From an uncultured Clostridia bacterium (GTDB lineage: Bacteria > Bacillota > Clostridia > TANB77 > CAG-508): a DNA stretch of 57,500 nucleotides. Location of the stretch: positions 1 to 57,500 of the forward strand of contig CAKPLZ010000009.1 in NCBI GenBank assembly GCA_934167835.1, written 5' to 3'. Both the position numbers and the translations under genes were made by a program. Positions within the stretch are counted from its first letter, which is position 1. Each line of letters opens with the position of its first letter. The notes under the pieces were generated by a model. The model was not told the DNA's origin and searched no databases. It worked only from the letters and a program-made list of their open reading frames with translations. Below are positions 45,152-54,636 of this stretch, one piece after another.

Positions 45152-45487
45152 ATGTTAAAATTCTTCAAGGTCACACAAAATGAAAACGAGGCATCAACAA
45201 AGAAGAATTCAGAAATCATTTCAGTCGATGATGCTATCAAGTCACACATGGAAAGATCAAACACGGAAGCCAGTTACGAAGATTCAATTTATGCAATCAA
45301 TAGAGCTATTAAGCATTACATTGCTGGAGAAAGTCATTTCCCACAGTGGCTGTACGATAAAAAAGGCGACAGGATTTCTAAAATTAACCCTATAGCAAAA
45401 CAAGAAGCTGATGAAAAGGGATATTGTTTTATTCTTGATTGCGACAGAGATTTTGAGATGATTGATTTGAAAAAAATAATTAGCTAA
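45152..45487 (+). CDS. Conserved-looking orphan protein, unknown function
   Basis: 111 aa, soluble, acidic start region (NENEASTKKNSEIISVDDAI), then SIYAINRAIKHYIAGESHFPQWLYDKK in part, and ILDCDRDFEMIDL near the end. I do not recognise the family. A consensus promoter, a 5' stabilising hairpin, a strong ribosome-binding site (AAAGGAG) and a terminator make it a complete single-gene unit that is probably well expressed. Its codon use is more G+C-rich than that of its neighbours (GTC, GGC, AAG, GAC). Confidence 0.6.
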   Translation: MLKFFKVTQNENEASTKKNSEIISVDDAIKSHMERSNTEASYEDSIYAINRAIKHYIAGESHFPQWLYDKKGDRISKINPIAKQEADEKGYCFILDCDRDFEMIDLKKIIS

Positions 45488-45499
45488 AATAACCTTTAC

Positions 45500-45531
45500 C
45501 CCCATAGAGATAAATTCTCTATGGGGCTTTT
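45500..45531 (+). terminator. Rho-independent terminator
   Basis: CCCCATAGAG (45500-45509) and CTCTATGGGG (45517-45526), then CTTTTATTT. Confidence 0.9.
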
Positions 45532-45628
45532 ATTTATGTATTAAACATGAACTTTGACTATTAGTATTTTGAAAAAATGTCCTAAAATTTTCTTGAAAAT
45601 GTTGTCGATTTGTGTCGAACGATTTTTG

Positions 45629-45704
45629 TTGCAAAAAGGGAAAGTATGTGGTATAGTAATTACATTGTAATTAGAATCTTGACCAAAATTTTCTAATGGT
45701 CAAA
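45629..45704 (+). promoter_or_regulatory. Promoter with two inverted repeats upstream of the Rpn-like gene
   Basis: TTGCAA (45629-45634), 17 bp, TATAGT (45652-45657). Overlapping the likely start of transcription is TAATTAC-ATT-GTAATTA (45657-45673); further down, TTGACCA pairs with TGGTCAA (about 45679-45704). The 340-base gap before 45828 also holds the terminator at 45500; the rest is A+T-rich leader in which I see nothing else. Confidence 0.55.
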
Positions 45705-45827
45705 CCAAAGTTCAAAAAAGGATTAAATCTAAAATTAATTTTAAAATTTCAATAAAAATTATCTAAAAATAATCCCAAAATATTGAATAATTAAGAGCAA
45801 TCTGATACAATAGAAAGGTAGAAACTT

Positions 45828-46733
45828 ATGGCAAAAAAACAAAGTATTAAACAAGAAAAGCCAGAGAAGATGCGTTTAACAGTAGATTACGCATTTAAGA
45901 GAGTATTTGGAAGGAATGGAAATGAAGCAATACTGAAGGATTTTTTAGAATCAATTTTAGATATTGAAATAAAAGATATAATAATACAAAATCCAGAAAT
46001 TCCAAAAAATATGAGAGATTCCAAAATAGGAATATTGGATGTAAGAGCTGAGATAAATGGTAGGGAGATAATAGAAGTAGAAATGCAGGTGCAGAATCAA
46101 TATAACATTGATAAAAGAAGTCCTACATATATAACTAAATTATATTCAGACCAATTAAAAGAAGGAGACTCATATATAGAGGTAAAAAAAGTAGCAGTAA
46201 TAAACATACTAAACTTTAATTATTATAAAAGAAATAGTTACCATTCAGTAGCAAGAATGAAGTTTGAAGATAGCAAAGAGAATGAAAAGGTAGATATGGG
46301 GTATATTGTAGAAGACAAATATGCCACAGAAGATTTAGAAATGCACTTCATAGAACTGCCAAAATTTAGAGAGAAAAACCCAGACATAAGTAGCAAGCTA
46401 GACCAGTGGTTGTGGTTAATATGTGGTGAGGAGGAAAAGATAAAGATGGCTAAAAAAGAGAATGAAAAGATTAAAGAGGCAAAAAGTGAACTAGACAAAT
46501 TAGAAATGAGCGCAGAAGATAGAGAACTGTATGAATTAAGATTAAAAGCTATTAGAGATGAAATAAATATAAGAGAATCTGGATATACGGATGGAATGAA
46601 AGAAGGAGAAGAAAAAGGTAAAAAAGAAGGCAAAAACGAAATAGCCCAAAACATGCTAAAAGAAAATCTTTCAATTGAGCTTATTTCCAAATTAACAGGT
46701 TTGCCACAGAGTGAAATTGAAAAATTAAAATAA
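45828..46733 (+). CDS. Rpn/PDDEXK-transposase-family nuclease
   Basis: 301 aa. The N-terminal part (LTVDYAFKRVFGRNGNEAIL, then GILDVRAEINGREIIEVEMQ) matches the Rpn/YhgA-like PD-(D/E)XK family: the acidic D in LDV and the E-V-E-M-Q stretch form the nuclease core. The C-terminus is a highly charged helix (about 200-270) and ends with a helix-turn-like ISKLTGLPQSEIEKL. Rpn proteins promote RecA-independent recombination. It lies directly upstream of cassette 3, which makes a link to cassette spread worth testing. One frame, no CGG. Confidence 0.85.
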   Translation: MAKKQSIKQEKPEKMRLTVDYAFKRVFGRNGNEAILKDFLESILDIEIKDIIIQNPEIPKNMRDSKIGILDVRAEINGREIIEVEMQVQNQYNIDKRSPTYITKLYSDQLKEGDSYIEVKKVAVINILNFNYYKRNSYHSVARMKFEDSKENEKVDMGYIVEDKYATEDLEMHFIELPKFREKNPDISSKLDQWLWLICGEEEKIKMAKKENEKIKEAKSELDKLEMSAEDRELYELRLKAIRDEINIRESGYTDGMKEGEEKGKKEGKNEIAQNMLKENLSIELISKLTGLPQSEIEKLK

Positions 46734-46786
46734 TAAAGCAGAAATTACAATTGTTATACCAGTTTGATATATTTCAAGAAAAGGTA

Positions 46787-46815
46787 TTGCAAATTGTAAT
46801 TTTTTATTATAAAAT
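46787..46815 (+). promoter_or_regulatory. Promoter of cassette 3 within an inverted repeat
   Basis: TTGCAA (46787-46792), 17 bp, TAAAAT (46810-46815). An AAATTACAATT...AATTGTAATTT inverted repeat (about 46743-46803) surrounds the -35 box and could act as a terminator of the Rpn gene. The 350-base gap before 47085 holds this, leader ORF 3 and hairpin 3. Confidence 0.55.
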
Positions 46816-46859
46816 AAAGCCATAAAAAGAGAAGAGAAAAACAAAGGAGACAAAAACTA

Positions 46860-46913
46860 ATGAACAAAACCGCTGAAAGCCTTGGGGCCCTATATATATA
46901 TATATATCGATAA
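46860..46913 (+). CDS. Cassette 3 leader ORF with shortened TA microsatellite
   Basis: 17-aa ORF, core ESLGALYIYIY, with a TA tract of 17 nt (46891-46907) instead of 21. The four-base difference changes the frame after the tract, so this copy ends in YR and stops earlier than the others. Confidence 0.5.
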   Translation: MNKTAESLGALYIYIYR

Positions 46914-46955
46914 TTTTATAAAAAACAAACTATACATAAAATATAAAAGACTGAG

Positions 46956-47024
46956 AATTAATCTAATGTACAAAATATATATGGTAAGACTACCATGTCC
47001 ACCATGAGTACAGTTAGATTAATT
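46956..47024 (+). promoter_or_regulatory. Conserved long hairpin in the cassette 3 leader RNA
   Basis: AATTAATCTAATGTAC (46956-46971) with GTACAGTTAGATTAATT (47008-47024), one bulged base, and the nested ATGGT/ACCAT stem. One outer pair that is G-U in cassette 1 is A-U here. Confidence 0.6.
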
Positions 47025-47084
47025 TTTAAAATATATAGATATAACAAAAGGTTATATAAAATAAAATTTAAGGAGGAAAAAACA

Positions 47085-48496
47085 ATGAAAAACACAAAAG
47101 GGATAACGCTAATAGCGTTAATAATCACAATTATTGTAATGCTAATACTAGTAGCAGTCAGCATAAGTGTAGCCCTAAACACAGGCCTATTTAAATCAGC
47201 AGGAGATGCTACAAAAAACTGGAAATCAGCCCAAGATGCAGAAGCAAATGTTGGGTCTGAAATTAAAATAGGGGATAAAACTTATTCAAGCATAGAAGAT
47301 TATATAGAAGGCAGAGCAAAATTACCAGAAATAAAAGCAGGAGAAAGAGCGACCGAAACTTCAAAATATGAAACAGCAGTAATTCCAGAAGGATTTACAG
47401 TATCAGGAGCAGAAACAGAAAAAACAGTAGATGGTGGATTAGTAATATACTTAATAGATAAAAAAGAAGATAATACGCAATGGACAGAAGAAGAAATAAA
47501 GGCAATAGATTGGAGCAATGAGGGAACAGTTGCAGATTTAAGAACAAAATATGACCAATTTGTATGGATACCAATTTCACATACAAAAATAAATGATATG
47601 TTCATTTGCCAAGCAAAAAAGGAATCAAATGATAAATGCAATATAATTGTAAAAAACAGAGTTGCAATATGTACAAAACATAATTCAACTCAAATGGCAG
47701 GAAGATTATATGCAACTGGTACAGAAGAAAAATATAAGGATGATATCACCGAAGTATATACTCCAAACAGCGGTTTAAGGGAACCCGATGTAGTAACAGG
47801 AAGTAATGGAACGAGCGAGAATGCAAATTCCACTTATTTAGGATACATTGTAGCAGTAACTGGAGATAATACAAGTTATGTAAGCGCAGATAAATTCAAA
47901 GAAACATTGCAAACAGAGTACAATGAAATAGTAAAAAGTATATACAATTCGGAAGGCTTTTGGGTAGGCAGATATGAAACAAGCAATATGACTAAAAATC
48001 CTAATACAGCAGTAAAAATAGTAGCTGGCGCCAATATGGGAATAAGTCGTGTGAATTGGTATTACATGTATGGACAACAAAAAGCATATTCAGCAAATAA
48101 AAGTCTAAACGGAGTAAAAAGTAGCATGATACTAGGAGCATGCCATGACCAAGTATTGGAGTTTGTAAACAATGAAAACTATAACGTAAAACAAGAGGGA
48201 AATGTAGGACACACAGGTTCAGAATTCACAACAAGACCATATTTAACAGGAGGAATAGGATATAGCGAAAATTATTCAGGAACAGTAGCATATAATGATG
48301 TTTCAAAAAATGTATATGACTTAGAAGGCAATGTTTTTGAATGGACTACAGAAGCATACTCTTCAGTTGCTCGAATTGCTAGGGGACGGTGCTTTTGGTA
48401 GCAGTTATTCTGCAAGTTCTCGTTATAACGTTAGTTCAAGCTTTGGCATAAATTCTTCCTTTCGGTAGTCGTTCTGCACTTTATATAAACCTATAA
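47085..48496 (+). CDS. Prepilin-type surface protein with FGE/C-type-lectin domain; two +1 shifts at CGG 48387 and 48463
   Basis: 469 aa after two shifts. Residues 1-45 are nearly identical to the leader at 5035. The middle is its own: YDQFVWIPISHTKIN, GFWVGRYETSNM, SMILGACHDQVLEF and GNVFEWTTEA. Codon 435 is CGG in GGA CGG TGC; straight reading stops 3 codons on. Skipping the C gives G-AFGSSYSASSRYNVSSSF for 25 codons up to a second CGG, in TTT CGG TAG. Skipping that C avoids the TAG and gives F-G-SRSALYINL and a normal end. Two independent shifts in 110 bases, both at CGG, both needed for a family-like C-terminus. Confidence 0.8.
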
Positions 48497-48532
48497 AAAT
48501 TGAGAGTAAAAAAATAAAGAAGAAAAACCTAA

Positions 48533-48614
48533 ATGAACAAAATCACTGAAAGCCTTGAAACTCTACATAACAAAAGACTATATAAAATAAAATTTAAGGA
48601 GGAAAAAACAATAA
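48533..48614 (+). repeat. Shrunken relic of the cassette leader
   Basis: ATGAACAAAATCACTGAAAG followed by CCTT matches the leader ORFs, then sequence jumps straight to AACAAAAG...TATATAAAATAAAATTTAAGGAGG of the region before the prepilin start. The TA tract, the long hairpin and the prepilin codons are missing, as expected after an internal deletion. Confidence 0.65.
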
Positions 48615-48617
48615 AAA

Positions 48618-49112
48618 TTGATGGGAAAGAATTTTACTAGATACTATGGTGTGGATTCAATTTGGAATGAAAAAATAAGAGAAAGCTTAAGAACGATTCC
48701 TAGTACTAGTATAACAATTGGAGAAAACACAACAATAAGAAAAATAATAGTTTCAAACGGCATTGAGTCAATAGAGAATGGAGCTTTTAGTGGAACAGTG
48801 AATTTGACAGAACTTATACTTCCAACCACACTTGTATATTTACATGGCTTTCAATTTTGCACGAATTTAAAAACAATAAATATACCTAGCAGTGTTACTA
48901 ATATAGGAGACAAAGCGTTTGTTGGCTCTGGGTTAACAGATATAATAATTCCAGAAAATGTTGAAACAATGGGAGATAGAGTATTTGGGTATACATCAGC
49001 AACAGTGCATGTTTTTTGGAAACAAGGAGCAAAACCTGAATGATGGTCAGATAACTGGGATGGCGAATATGAAGGCAAAGGCAAGCCTACTGTAATTTAT
49101 GCGGAAGAGTAA
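48618..49112 (+). pseudogene. LRR_5/BspA-like remnant with an in-frame TGA
   Basis: 164 codons. Irregular leucine-rich repeats such as LTELILPTTLVYLHGF and LKTINIPSSVTNIGDKAF run to VHVFWKQGAKPE, then TGA (49041-49043), then WSDNWDGEYEGKG to a TAA at 49110. Related proteins have a sense codon (often Gly) at that position, so the TGA looks like a point mutation; TGA is an ordinary stop elsewhere in the window (for example 3373, 34513, 54946). It lacks a prepilin leader. Probably a decayed cassette gene like that at 10324. Confidence 0.6.
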
Positions 49113-49146
49113 ATTTGTTTTTTATTGACTAAACACCAATTTCTCC

Positions 49147-49175
49147 TTGACTATTTTGCGGTTTTGATATATTAT
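49147..49175 (+). promoter_or_regulatory. Sigma-A promoter of smc
   Basis: TTGACT (49147-49152), 17 bp, TATTAT (49170-49175), 33 bases before the smc start. Confidence 0.75.
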
Positions 49176-49208
49176 ATTAAAATCAAAAGAAGAATAAAGG
49201 GGAAATTT

Positions 49209-52200
49209 ATGTTTTTAAAGAGGTTAGAGTTACAGGGGTTTAAGTCTTTTGCGGATAAGACTGTTTTAGAGTTTATGCCGGGGATTACTACTGTTATTGG
49301 GCCAAATGGGTCTGGTAAAAGTAATATTTCGGATAGTATTAGATGGGTTCTTGGAGAACAAAGTATGAAGTCCTTAAGAGGAAGTAAGTCTGAGGACATT
49401 ATTTTTGCTGGAACTCAGAATAGAAAGTCTTTGGGGTTTGCTGAGGCTTCTATAGTTATAGATAATTCAGATGGAAAACTTCCAATTGAATATAATGAAG
49501 TTGTTGTTACAAGAAGAATTTTTAGAAATGGTGATAGTGGATATTTTATTAACAAGGTTCCATGTAGATTAAAAGATGTTTTAGAGCTTTTTATGGATAC
49601 AGGAATTGGTAAAGATGGATATTCAATAATTGGACAAGGTAAAATTGACGAAATTTTGAGCAATAAGTCAGAAGATAGAAGAAATATTTTTGAAGAAGCA
49701 GCTGGAATTGTAAAATATAGAGCAAGAAAAGCTGAATCTGAGAAAAAATTGGAACAAACAAAGCTTAATTTATTAAGAATAAACGACATATTATCTGAAA
49801 TAGAATCAACAATAGAACCGCTAAAAAATCAATCAGAAAAAGCAAAAAAGTATTTGAGTATAAGAGATGAGCTAAAATCAATTGAAATAGGCCTATTTTT
49901 ATACAATATTGATACATATAAAGCACAATTAGAAGCTATTACACGAGATATTGATGTAATACTATCGGAGCAAAAAGATGAAGAATCAAGACTTTCTGTT
50001 TTACAAAATTTAAAAGAAAATTTAAAAACAGAAGTTGAAGAAATAATGGCAAAAATTGAAGATACACAAAATTTAGGTTTTGAAAGTGAAAAAAGAATTG
50101 AACAAATAAATTCAGACATAAGCGTTGCAGAAACTAAAATTGCAAATAATGCTCAAAATAAAGAAAATAGTTTAAAAGAAATTGAAGAGTTAAACAAAAG
50201 AAACCAAGAAATTAGCGAGGAAAAAGAAAATAGATTAAATAAAAAAGAAAATTTAATTGCAAACAGAGAAAAATTTGCTAAAGAATTGGAAGAAAAAGAA
50301 AAAAGCCTAAATGAAATATCAAGCAAATTTTCAGATGAAGAAAGAAAAATTGAAGAAAAAAAACAAAAACTAGAGCAAAATACTGAAAACAAGTATGAAA
50401 ACAGAGAAAAAATAAATACATTAGAAATAAACAATGAAAATCTAAAAAAACGTTCTAAAACAATACAAAATGAGATTACAGATACAATATCAAGCTTAGA
50501 TGAAAAGAGAATGTTAAAATCCGAGCTTTTAAAAACTTTTAATGAAAAAGAATCAAAAAGAAATGAATGTAAAAAAAGGCTAAGCGAAATTAAGGCAAAA
50601 AAAGATGAGGCAAGTTTAAAAATAACCGAATATGAAAATAAAATTAATAAATTACTTACAGAAATGAGAATAAAAGACTCAAAGCAAAAATTCCTAACGG
50701 AAATGGAAAAAGAAAAAGAAGGTTATTCAAGAGCGGTTAAAGCTTTGCTTTTAGAATGTGAGAAAAATAGTAGTTTAAACAAAGGTGTTGAAGGAGTATT
50801 AGCAAACTTAATAACAGTGCCAGCTAAATATCAAACTGCAATAGAAACAGTTTTAGGGCAAATTCTTCAAAATATAGTTACAGAAACTGAAGAAGATGCA
50901 AAAAAACTTATAGAACACCTAAGAAAAAATAATCTAGGAAGAGCTTCTTTCTTACCATTATCAGCAGTTAAAGGTAAAAAAATAGAACTAAAAAGTAATT
51001 CTAAAGGAATAATAGGTGTAGCAAGTGATTTAATTAAAACAGATAAAAAATATGAAGGAATAATTCTAAATTTACTAGGAAAAACTGTGGTAGTTGAAAA
51101 TATGGATGTAGCCATATCACTTGCAAGAGAAAATAAGTATAGTTTCAAAATAGTTACATTACAGGGAGACATAATTAACCCTAGCGGAGCAATGTCAGGA
51201 GGTTCGGTGTCTCAAAAAACTTCAAACATAATTGGAAGGCAAACACAAATAAAAGAATTAGAAAAAGAAATATCAAAACTTACACAAGAAATTAAAGATA
51301 TAACAAATGAAAAAGAAGAATATGAATCTTCAATAGAGGGAGTATTAGAAGAAATAACAAGTGTTGAACAAACTATGCAAGAAATTGAAATAGAATATGC
51401 AACAGAAAAACAAAGAATAGAATCATTAGAAGAAGCTATTTCAGGATTAGAAACAAGACTTGAAAAATTAAAATCAGAAATCAAGCAAATAGATGAAACA
51501 ACTAAAGCAAATGAAAAACAAAAATATGAAATAGAAGAGACTATTGGAAAAATAGAAAAAGAAAATGTTGAGTTAAATACTGAAATACAGGCATTTGCAG
51601 AAAAAGATAAAGAAAACCAAAAATATATTGATGATTTGAATTTCGATATAACAAACTTAAAAATTTCATTAAGTTCATTTGATGAAAGCAGCAACTCAAT
51701 GCAGGAAATTCTAGATAGAATTGAAACAGAATTGCAAACAAATACAAATAAGATAACAAACAAAAAAGACCAAATAGAACAAATGCAAAAAGAAAACGAA
51801 GAATTAAAACAAAAAATACAAGAGCTAAATGAGCAAATAGAAAAAATAAGGCAAGACGTAAGAGGAAGTTCAGAAACAGTAGAAAAATTAAAACAAGAAA
51901 AAATAAATAAAAACAATCATATAACAAAAACAGAATCAGAAATTGAGGAAAAATATGAAATCCTTGAAACAATAAAAAATCAAGCAAATAAATTAGAAGT
52001 TAAAAAATCAAAAATAGATGTTGAACTTGAACAAATAGTAAATAAAATGTGGGAAGACTATGAAATTACTCCAAATACAGTAGGAGATTATAAAAGACCA
52101 AGTAATATTCAAGAAACATCAAAACAAGTAAAACATTTAAGAGATGAAATAAAAAGTTTGGGAAGCGTAAATATAGACTCAATAGAAGAATACAAACAAA

Positions 52201-52757
52201 CCAAGGAAAGATATGACTATATGTGTGAACAACGTCTAGACCTAGAAAACTCAAGCACTAAACTAAAAAAAGTAATACAGGATATGACAAAAATAATGAA
52301 AGAACAATTTGAAACACAATTCAAAATAATCAATAAAAACTTTGGGGAAGTATTTATTGAATTGTTTGGAGGAGGAAAAGCAGAACTTAAACTTACAGAT
52401 GAAGAAGATATTTTAAACTGTGGAATTGAAATAGAAGCACAACCACCAGGAAAAAAACTTCAAAATATGAGTTTGCTATCAGGAGGAGAAAGAGCCTTCA
52501 CAGCAATAGCCCTTTTATTTGCAATACTAAAAATAAATCCAGCGCCATTCTGTGTATTAGATGAAATAGAAGCCGCTTTGGACGATGTAAATGTTTATAG
52601 ATTTGCAGATTACCTAAAAAAATTCACAAAAGAAACACAATTCTTAGTAATAACACATAGAAAGGGAACAATGGAAGCGGCAGATTCAGTGTATGGAATA
52701 ACAATGGAAGAAAGTGGAATCAGTAAATTGCTTTCAATGAAACTAGAAAAAAAATAG
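49209..52757 (+). CDS. smc: Chromosome segregation protein SMC
   Basis: 1182 aa from the ATG at 49209 (GGGGAAA upstream; the frame extends further up without a ribosome-binding site). Walker A GPNGSGKSNI (about 32-41), Q-loop VLGEQSMKSLRG, two long coiled coils around a hinge (about 500-680; GAMSGGS at its end), ABC signature LSGGERAFTAIALLF and Walker B FCVLDEIEAALDD. Full length and intact with no CGG codon across 1182 codons. It works with ScpA/ScpB, which are not in the window. Confidence 0.96.
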   Translation: MFLKRLELQGFKSFADKTVLEFMPGITTVIGPNGSGKSNISDSIRWVLGEQSMKSLRGSKSEDIIFAGTQNRKSLGFAEASIVIDNSDGKLPIEYNEVVVTRRIFRNGDSGYFINKVPCRLKDVLELFMDTGIGKDGYSIIGQGKIDEILSNKSEDRRNIFEEAAGIVKYRARKAESEKKLEQTKLNLLRINDILSEIESTIEPLKNQSEKAKKYLSIRDELKSIEIGLFLYNIDTYKAQLEAITRDIDVILSEQKDEESRLSVLQNLKENLKTEVEEIMAKIEDTQNLGFESEKRIEQINSDISVAETKIANNAQNKENSLKEIEELNKRNQEISEEKENRLNKKENLIANREKFAKELEEKEKSLNEISSKFSDEERKIEEKKQKLEQNTENKYENREKINTLEINNENLKKRSKTIQNEITDTISSLDEKRMLKSELLKTFNEKESKRNECKKRLSEIKAKKDEASLKITEYENKINKLLTEMRIKDSKQKFLTEMEKEKEGYSRAVKALLLECEKNSSLNKGVEGVLANLITVPAKYQTAIETVLGQILQNIVTETEEDAKKLIEHLRKNNLGRASFLPLSAVKGKKIELKSNSKGIIGVASDLIKTDKKYEGIILNLLGKTVVVENMDVAISLARENKYSFKIVTLQGDIINPSGAMSGGSVSQKTSNIIGRQTQIKELEKEISKLTQEIKDITNEKEEYESSIEGVLEEITSVEQTMQEIEIEYATEKQRIESLEEAISGLETRLEKLKSEIKQIDETTKANEKQKYEIEETIGKIEKENVELNTEIQAFAEKDKENQKYIDDLNFDITNLKISLSSFDESSNSMQEILDRIETELQTNTNKITNKKDQIEQMQKENEELKQKIQELNEQIEKIRQDVRGSSETVEKLKQEKINKNNHITKTESEIEEKYEILETIKNQANKLEVKKSKIDVELEQIVNKMWEDYEITPNTVGDYKRPSNIQETSKQVKHLRDEIKSLGSVNIDSIEEYKQTKERYDYMCEQRLDLENSSTKLKKVIQDMTKIMKEQFETQFKIINKNFGEVFIELFGGGKAELKLTDEEDILNCGIEIEAQPPGKKLQNMSLLSGGERAFTAIALLFAILKINPAPFCVLDEIEAALDDVNVYRFADYLKKFTKETQFLVITHRKGTMEAADSVYGITMEESGISKLLSMKLEKK

Positions 52758-52784
52758 AAAAAGAGTGGTTTCACTCTTTTTCTA
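52755..52784. terminator. Bidirectional terminator between smc and the minus-strand nuclease-fold gene
   Basis: TAGAAAAAGAGTG (52755-52767) and CACTCTTTTTCTA (52772-52784), overlapping both stop codons. Confidence 0.9.
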
Positions 52785-53516
52785 TATTACAAATTCCATA
52801 TAAATTGGGTAATGGTCAGAAACATCGGTAGGAATTGTTTCAAATTTTACAAGTTTTAAGTTATTAGAATAGAAACAAGAATCGATGCATCCATTTCCAT
52901 CCTTAGAAAACCATGTTGGGTCAGTATTACCAATGTGCTGAAATCTTTTCTTCAATATTTCATATTCTTCATAAGAATCTTTTTGGCTAAAAGTATATCT
53001 ATGATTTCCAATTTTATTTACACCAACATTAAAATCTCCCGCGATAATAATTCTTTCAGATTTATTAATATGTGAAGTAATTCTAAGAAGAGCTTTGCTA
53101 GATAAAATACGTTCCTCTTCAAAAACAGAAAGGTGAAGAGAAAATAAATTAAGCATTACAGTACCAACAGCAACTTTTATTCCAAGGAAACCTCGTTGTT
53201 CATGCTCAGGGGATGTTGTTGGAGATAGATAATTTGCAGCATATTCAATAGGAAATCTAGATAAAACACCATCACCATAAAATCCACTTTTATATTTAAT
53301 ATTGGTTCCCATAACCCTGTATGGAAGCTCAGTATATTTACTAAAGGTATAAATTTGATTTTTATTATAGGCACGTCTTGTATAAAGATCAATCTCTTGT
53401 AGAAAAATAATATCAGGTTTATATTTCTTAAGAAGCATTGCTTGCCTACGAACATCAATACTTTGGTCTAATCCTTCACCATGGCACATATTAAATGTAA
53501 TGGCTTTTAAAATCAT
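52782..53516 (-). CDS. Endonuclease/exonuclease/phosphatase-fold protein
   Basis: 244 aa from the ATG at 53516 (TTGGAGTG upstream). Motifs of the EEP superfamily: ITFNMCHGEG at the start, IIFLQEIDL (metal-binding Glu), FSLHLSVFEE, IIAGDFNVG (Asp/Asn) and DVSDHYPIYMEF with the catalytic Asp-His at the end. Such enzymes cleave phosphodiesters or phosphomonoesters in nucleic acids or lipids. No signal peptide, so cytoplasmic. Substrate unknown. Confidence 0.85.
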   Translation of the reverse strand: MILKAITFNMCHGEGLDQSIDVRRQAMLLKKYKPDIIFLQEIDLYTRRAYNKNQIYTFSKYTELPYRVMGTNIKYKSGFYGDGVLSRFPIEYAANYLSPTTSPEHEQRGFLGIKVAVGTVMLNLFSLHLSVFEEERILSSKALLRITSHINKSERIIIAGDFNVGVNKIGNHRYTFSQKDSYEEYEILKKRFQHIGNTDPTWFSKDGNGCIDSCFYSNNLKLVKFETIPTDVSDHYPIYMEFVI

Positions 53517-53612
53517 AAAATCACACTCCAATATTAATTATACCAAAAAAAGTTAAAAAAACAATAAAAATAATAAATTTTACAAAAAAACAATAAAAAT
53601 TAAAACTTTTGT

Positions 53613-53641
53613 TTGACAAAACAAAATATGTATGATAAGAT
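53613..53641 (+). promoter_or_regulatory. Sigma-A promoter of lexA
   Basis: TTGACA (53613-53618), 17 bp, TAAGAT (53636-53641). I looked for a GAACN4GTTC-type SOS box overlapping it and saw no clear one. Confidence 0.7.
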
Positions 53642-53673
53642 AATACAAGAATTTTAAATAGGAGATGAAATAT

Positions 53674-54327
53674 ATGAGAAAAAAAGATCCAAACGAATTA
53701 AATAAAAGAGAAAAAGCAATACTTGCATATATTGAGAAATTTGTTAAAGATAATGGATACCCACCATCAGTAAGAGAAATAGGAAAAGCAGTAGGATTAA
53801 GTTCATCAGCAACAGTACATACATACATTCAAGGATTAGCAAAAAAGGGATATATAAAAAAAGAAGACCAAAAAGGCAGAACTCTAAAATTATTAAAAGG
53901 AGGGCTAGAAGGTCAACAAAAAATCGAGGAAAAATCAGCTTATAATGGAAGAGAACTAGTAGAAGTTCCAGTTATAGGAAAAATAACTGCAGGAGCACCA
54001 ATTTTAGCAGTTGAAAATGTTACGGATACATTTCCAATTCCAATAGACTTCATAGGAAATAGCGAAAGCTTTATGCTTACAGTAAGAGGAGAAAGCATGA
54101 TAGAAGCGGGAATTTTAGATGGAGATTATATTTTAGTAAAGAAACAAGACATTGCAATGAATGGAGAAATTGTAGTAGCATTAATAGGAGATGAAGCAAC
54201 AGTAAAAACTTTCTACAAAGAAAAAGATCACATTCGCTTACAACCAGAAAACAGCACAATGGACCCAATAATAGTTCCAGACTGCAAAATACTAGGAAAA
54301 GTTGCAGGAGTATTTAGAAAACTATAA
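53674..54327 (+). CDS. lexA: LexA repressor
   Basis: 217 aa from the ATG at 53674, nine bases after AGGAG; an in-frame ATG at 53665 directly abuts it. N-terminal winged helix (NGYPPSVREIGKAVGLSSSA), the Ala-Gly self-cleavage site in KITAGAPI, the catalytic Ser in RGESMIEAG and the Lys in ATVKTFYKE. It represses SOS genes and is cleaved with RecA help after DNA damage. Complete, with no CGG codon. Confidence 0.95.
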   Translation: MRKKDPNELNKREKAILAYIEKFVKDNGYPPSVREIGKAVGLSSSATVHTYIQGLAKKGYIKKEDQKGRTLKLLKGGLEGQQKIEEKSAYNGRELVEVPVIGKITAGAPILAVENVTDTFPIPIDFIGNSESFMLTVRGESMIEAGILDGDYILVKKQDIAMNGEIVVALIGDEATVKTFYKEKDHIRLQPENSTMDPIIVPDCKILGKVAGVFRKL

Positions 54328-54373
54328 TAATACATCAACAAGATGCACATACTATATAAAGAGGTGCATTCAA

Positions 54374-54505
54374 ATGCAAAAGAATGAAACAAAAAGCAAA
54401 AATACAACAAAATACGGAGAATACGTGTGTTCAGAATATCACTGGCTCCCAATTGAAAAACAAAAAGAACAAGCAAAAAGAATTGAGAAGATTACAAAAA
54501 AATAA
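54374..54505 (+). CDS. Small basic protein, unknown
   Basis: 43 aa, starting after AGAGGTG: MQKNETKSKNTTKYGEYVCS, then EYHWLPIEKQKEQAKR. Lys/Glu-rich and probably helical. It lies 46 bases after lexA with no terminator between, so it may be an SOS co-transcript. No family recognised; codon usage fits the neighbourhood. Confidence 0.5.
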   Translation: MQKNETKSKNTTKYGEYVCSEYHWLPIEKQKEQAKRIEKITKK

Positions 54506-54573
54506 TTAAAAATTGAAAGTATTATAGAAATATAGTACTTTCTTATATTATTAAACAATTTGTAAACAATATG

Positions 54574-54603
54574 TTGACAAATGCATACGATAAGATATAT
54601 AAT
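54574..54603 (+). promoter_or_regulatory. Promoter of the RelB/YafQ pair
   Basis: TTGACA (54574-54579), 18 bp, TATAAT (54598-54603). It ends 33 bases before the antitoxin start. Confidence 0.75.
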
Positions 54604-54636
54604 ATATACAAATGTAACCAAAAGGAGATGATAAAC

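Noticed and set aside
49041..49043. TGA read as glycine, from the TGA in the leucine-rich-repeat remnant
   Set aside because: TGA ends several intact genes in the window (3373, 34513, 41292, 54946), so the one in the remnant is better explained as a nonsense mutation.
53581..53673. SOS box before lexA
   Set aside because: I searched for a GAAC-N4-GTTC-like palindrome near the promoter and found no convincing one; lexA autoregulation is expected from other bacteria but is not shown here.
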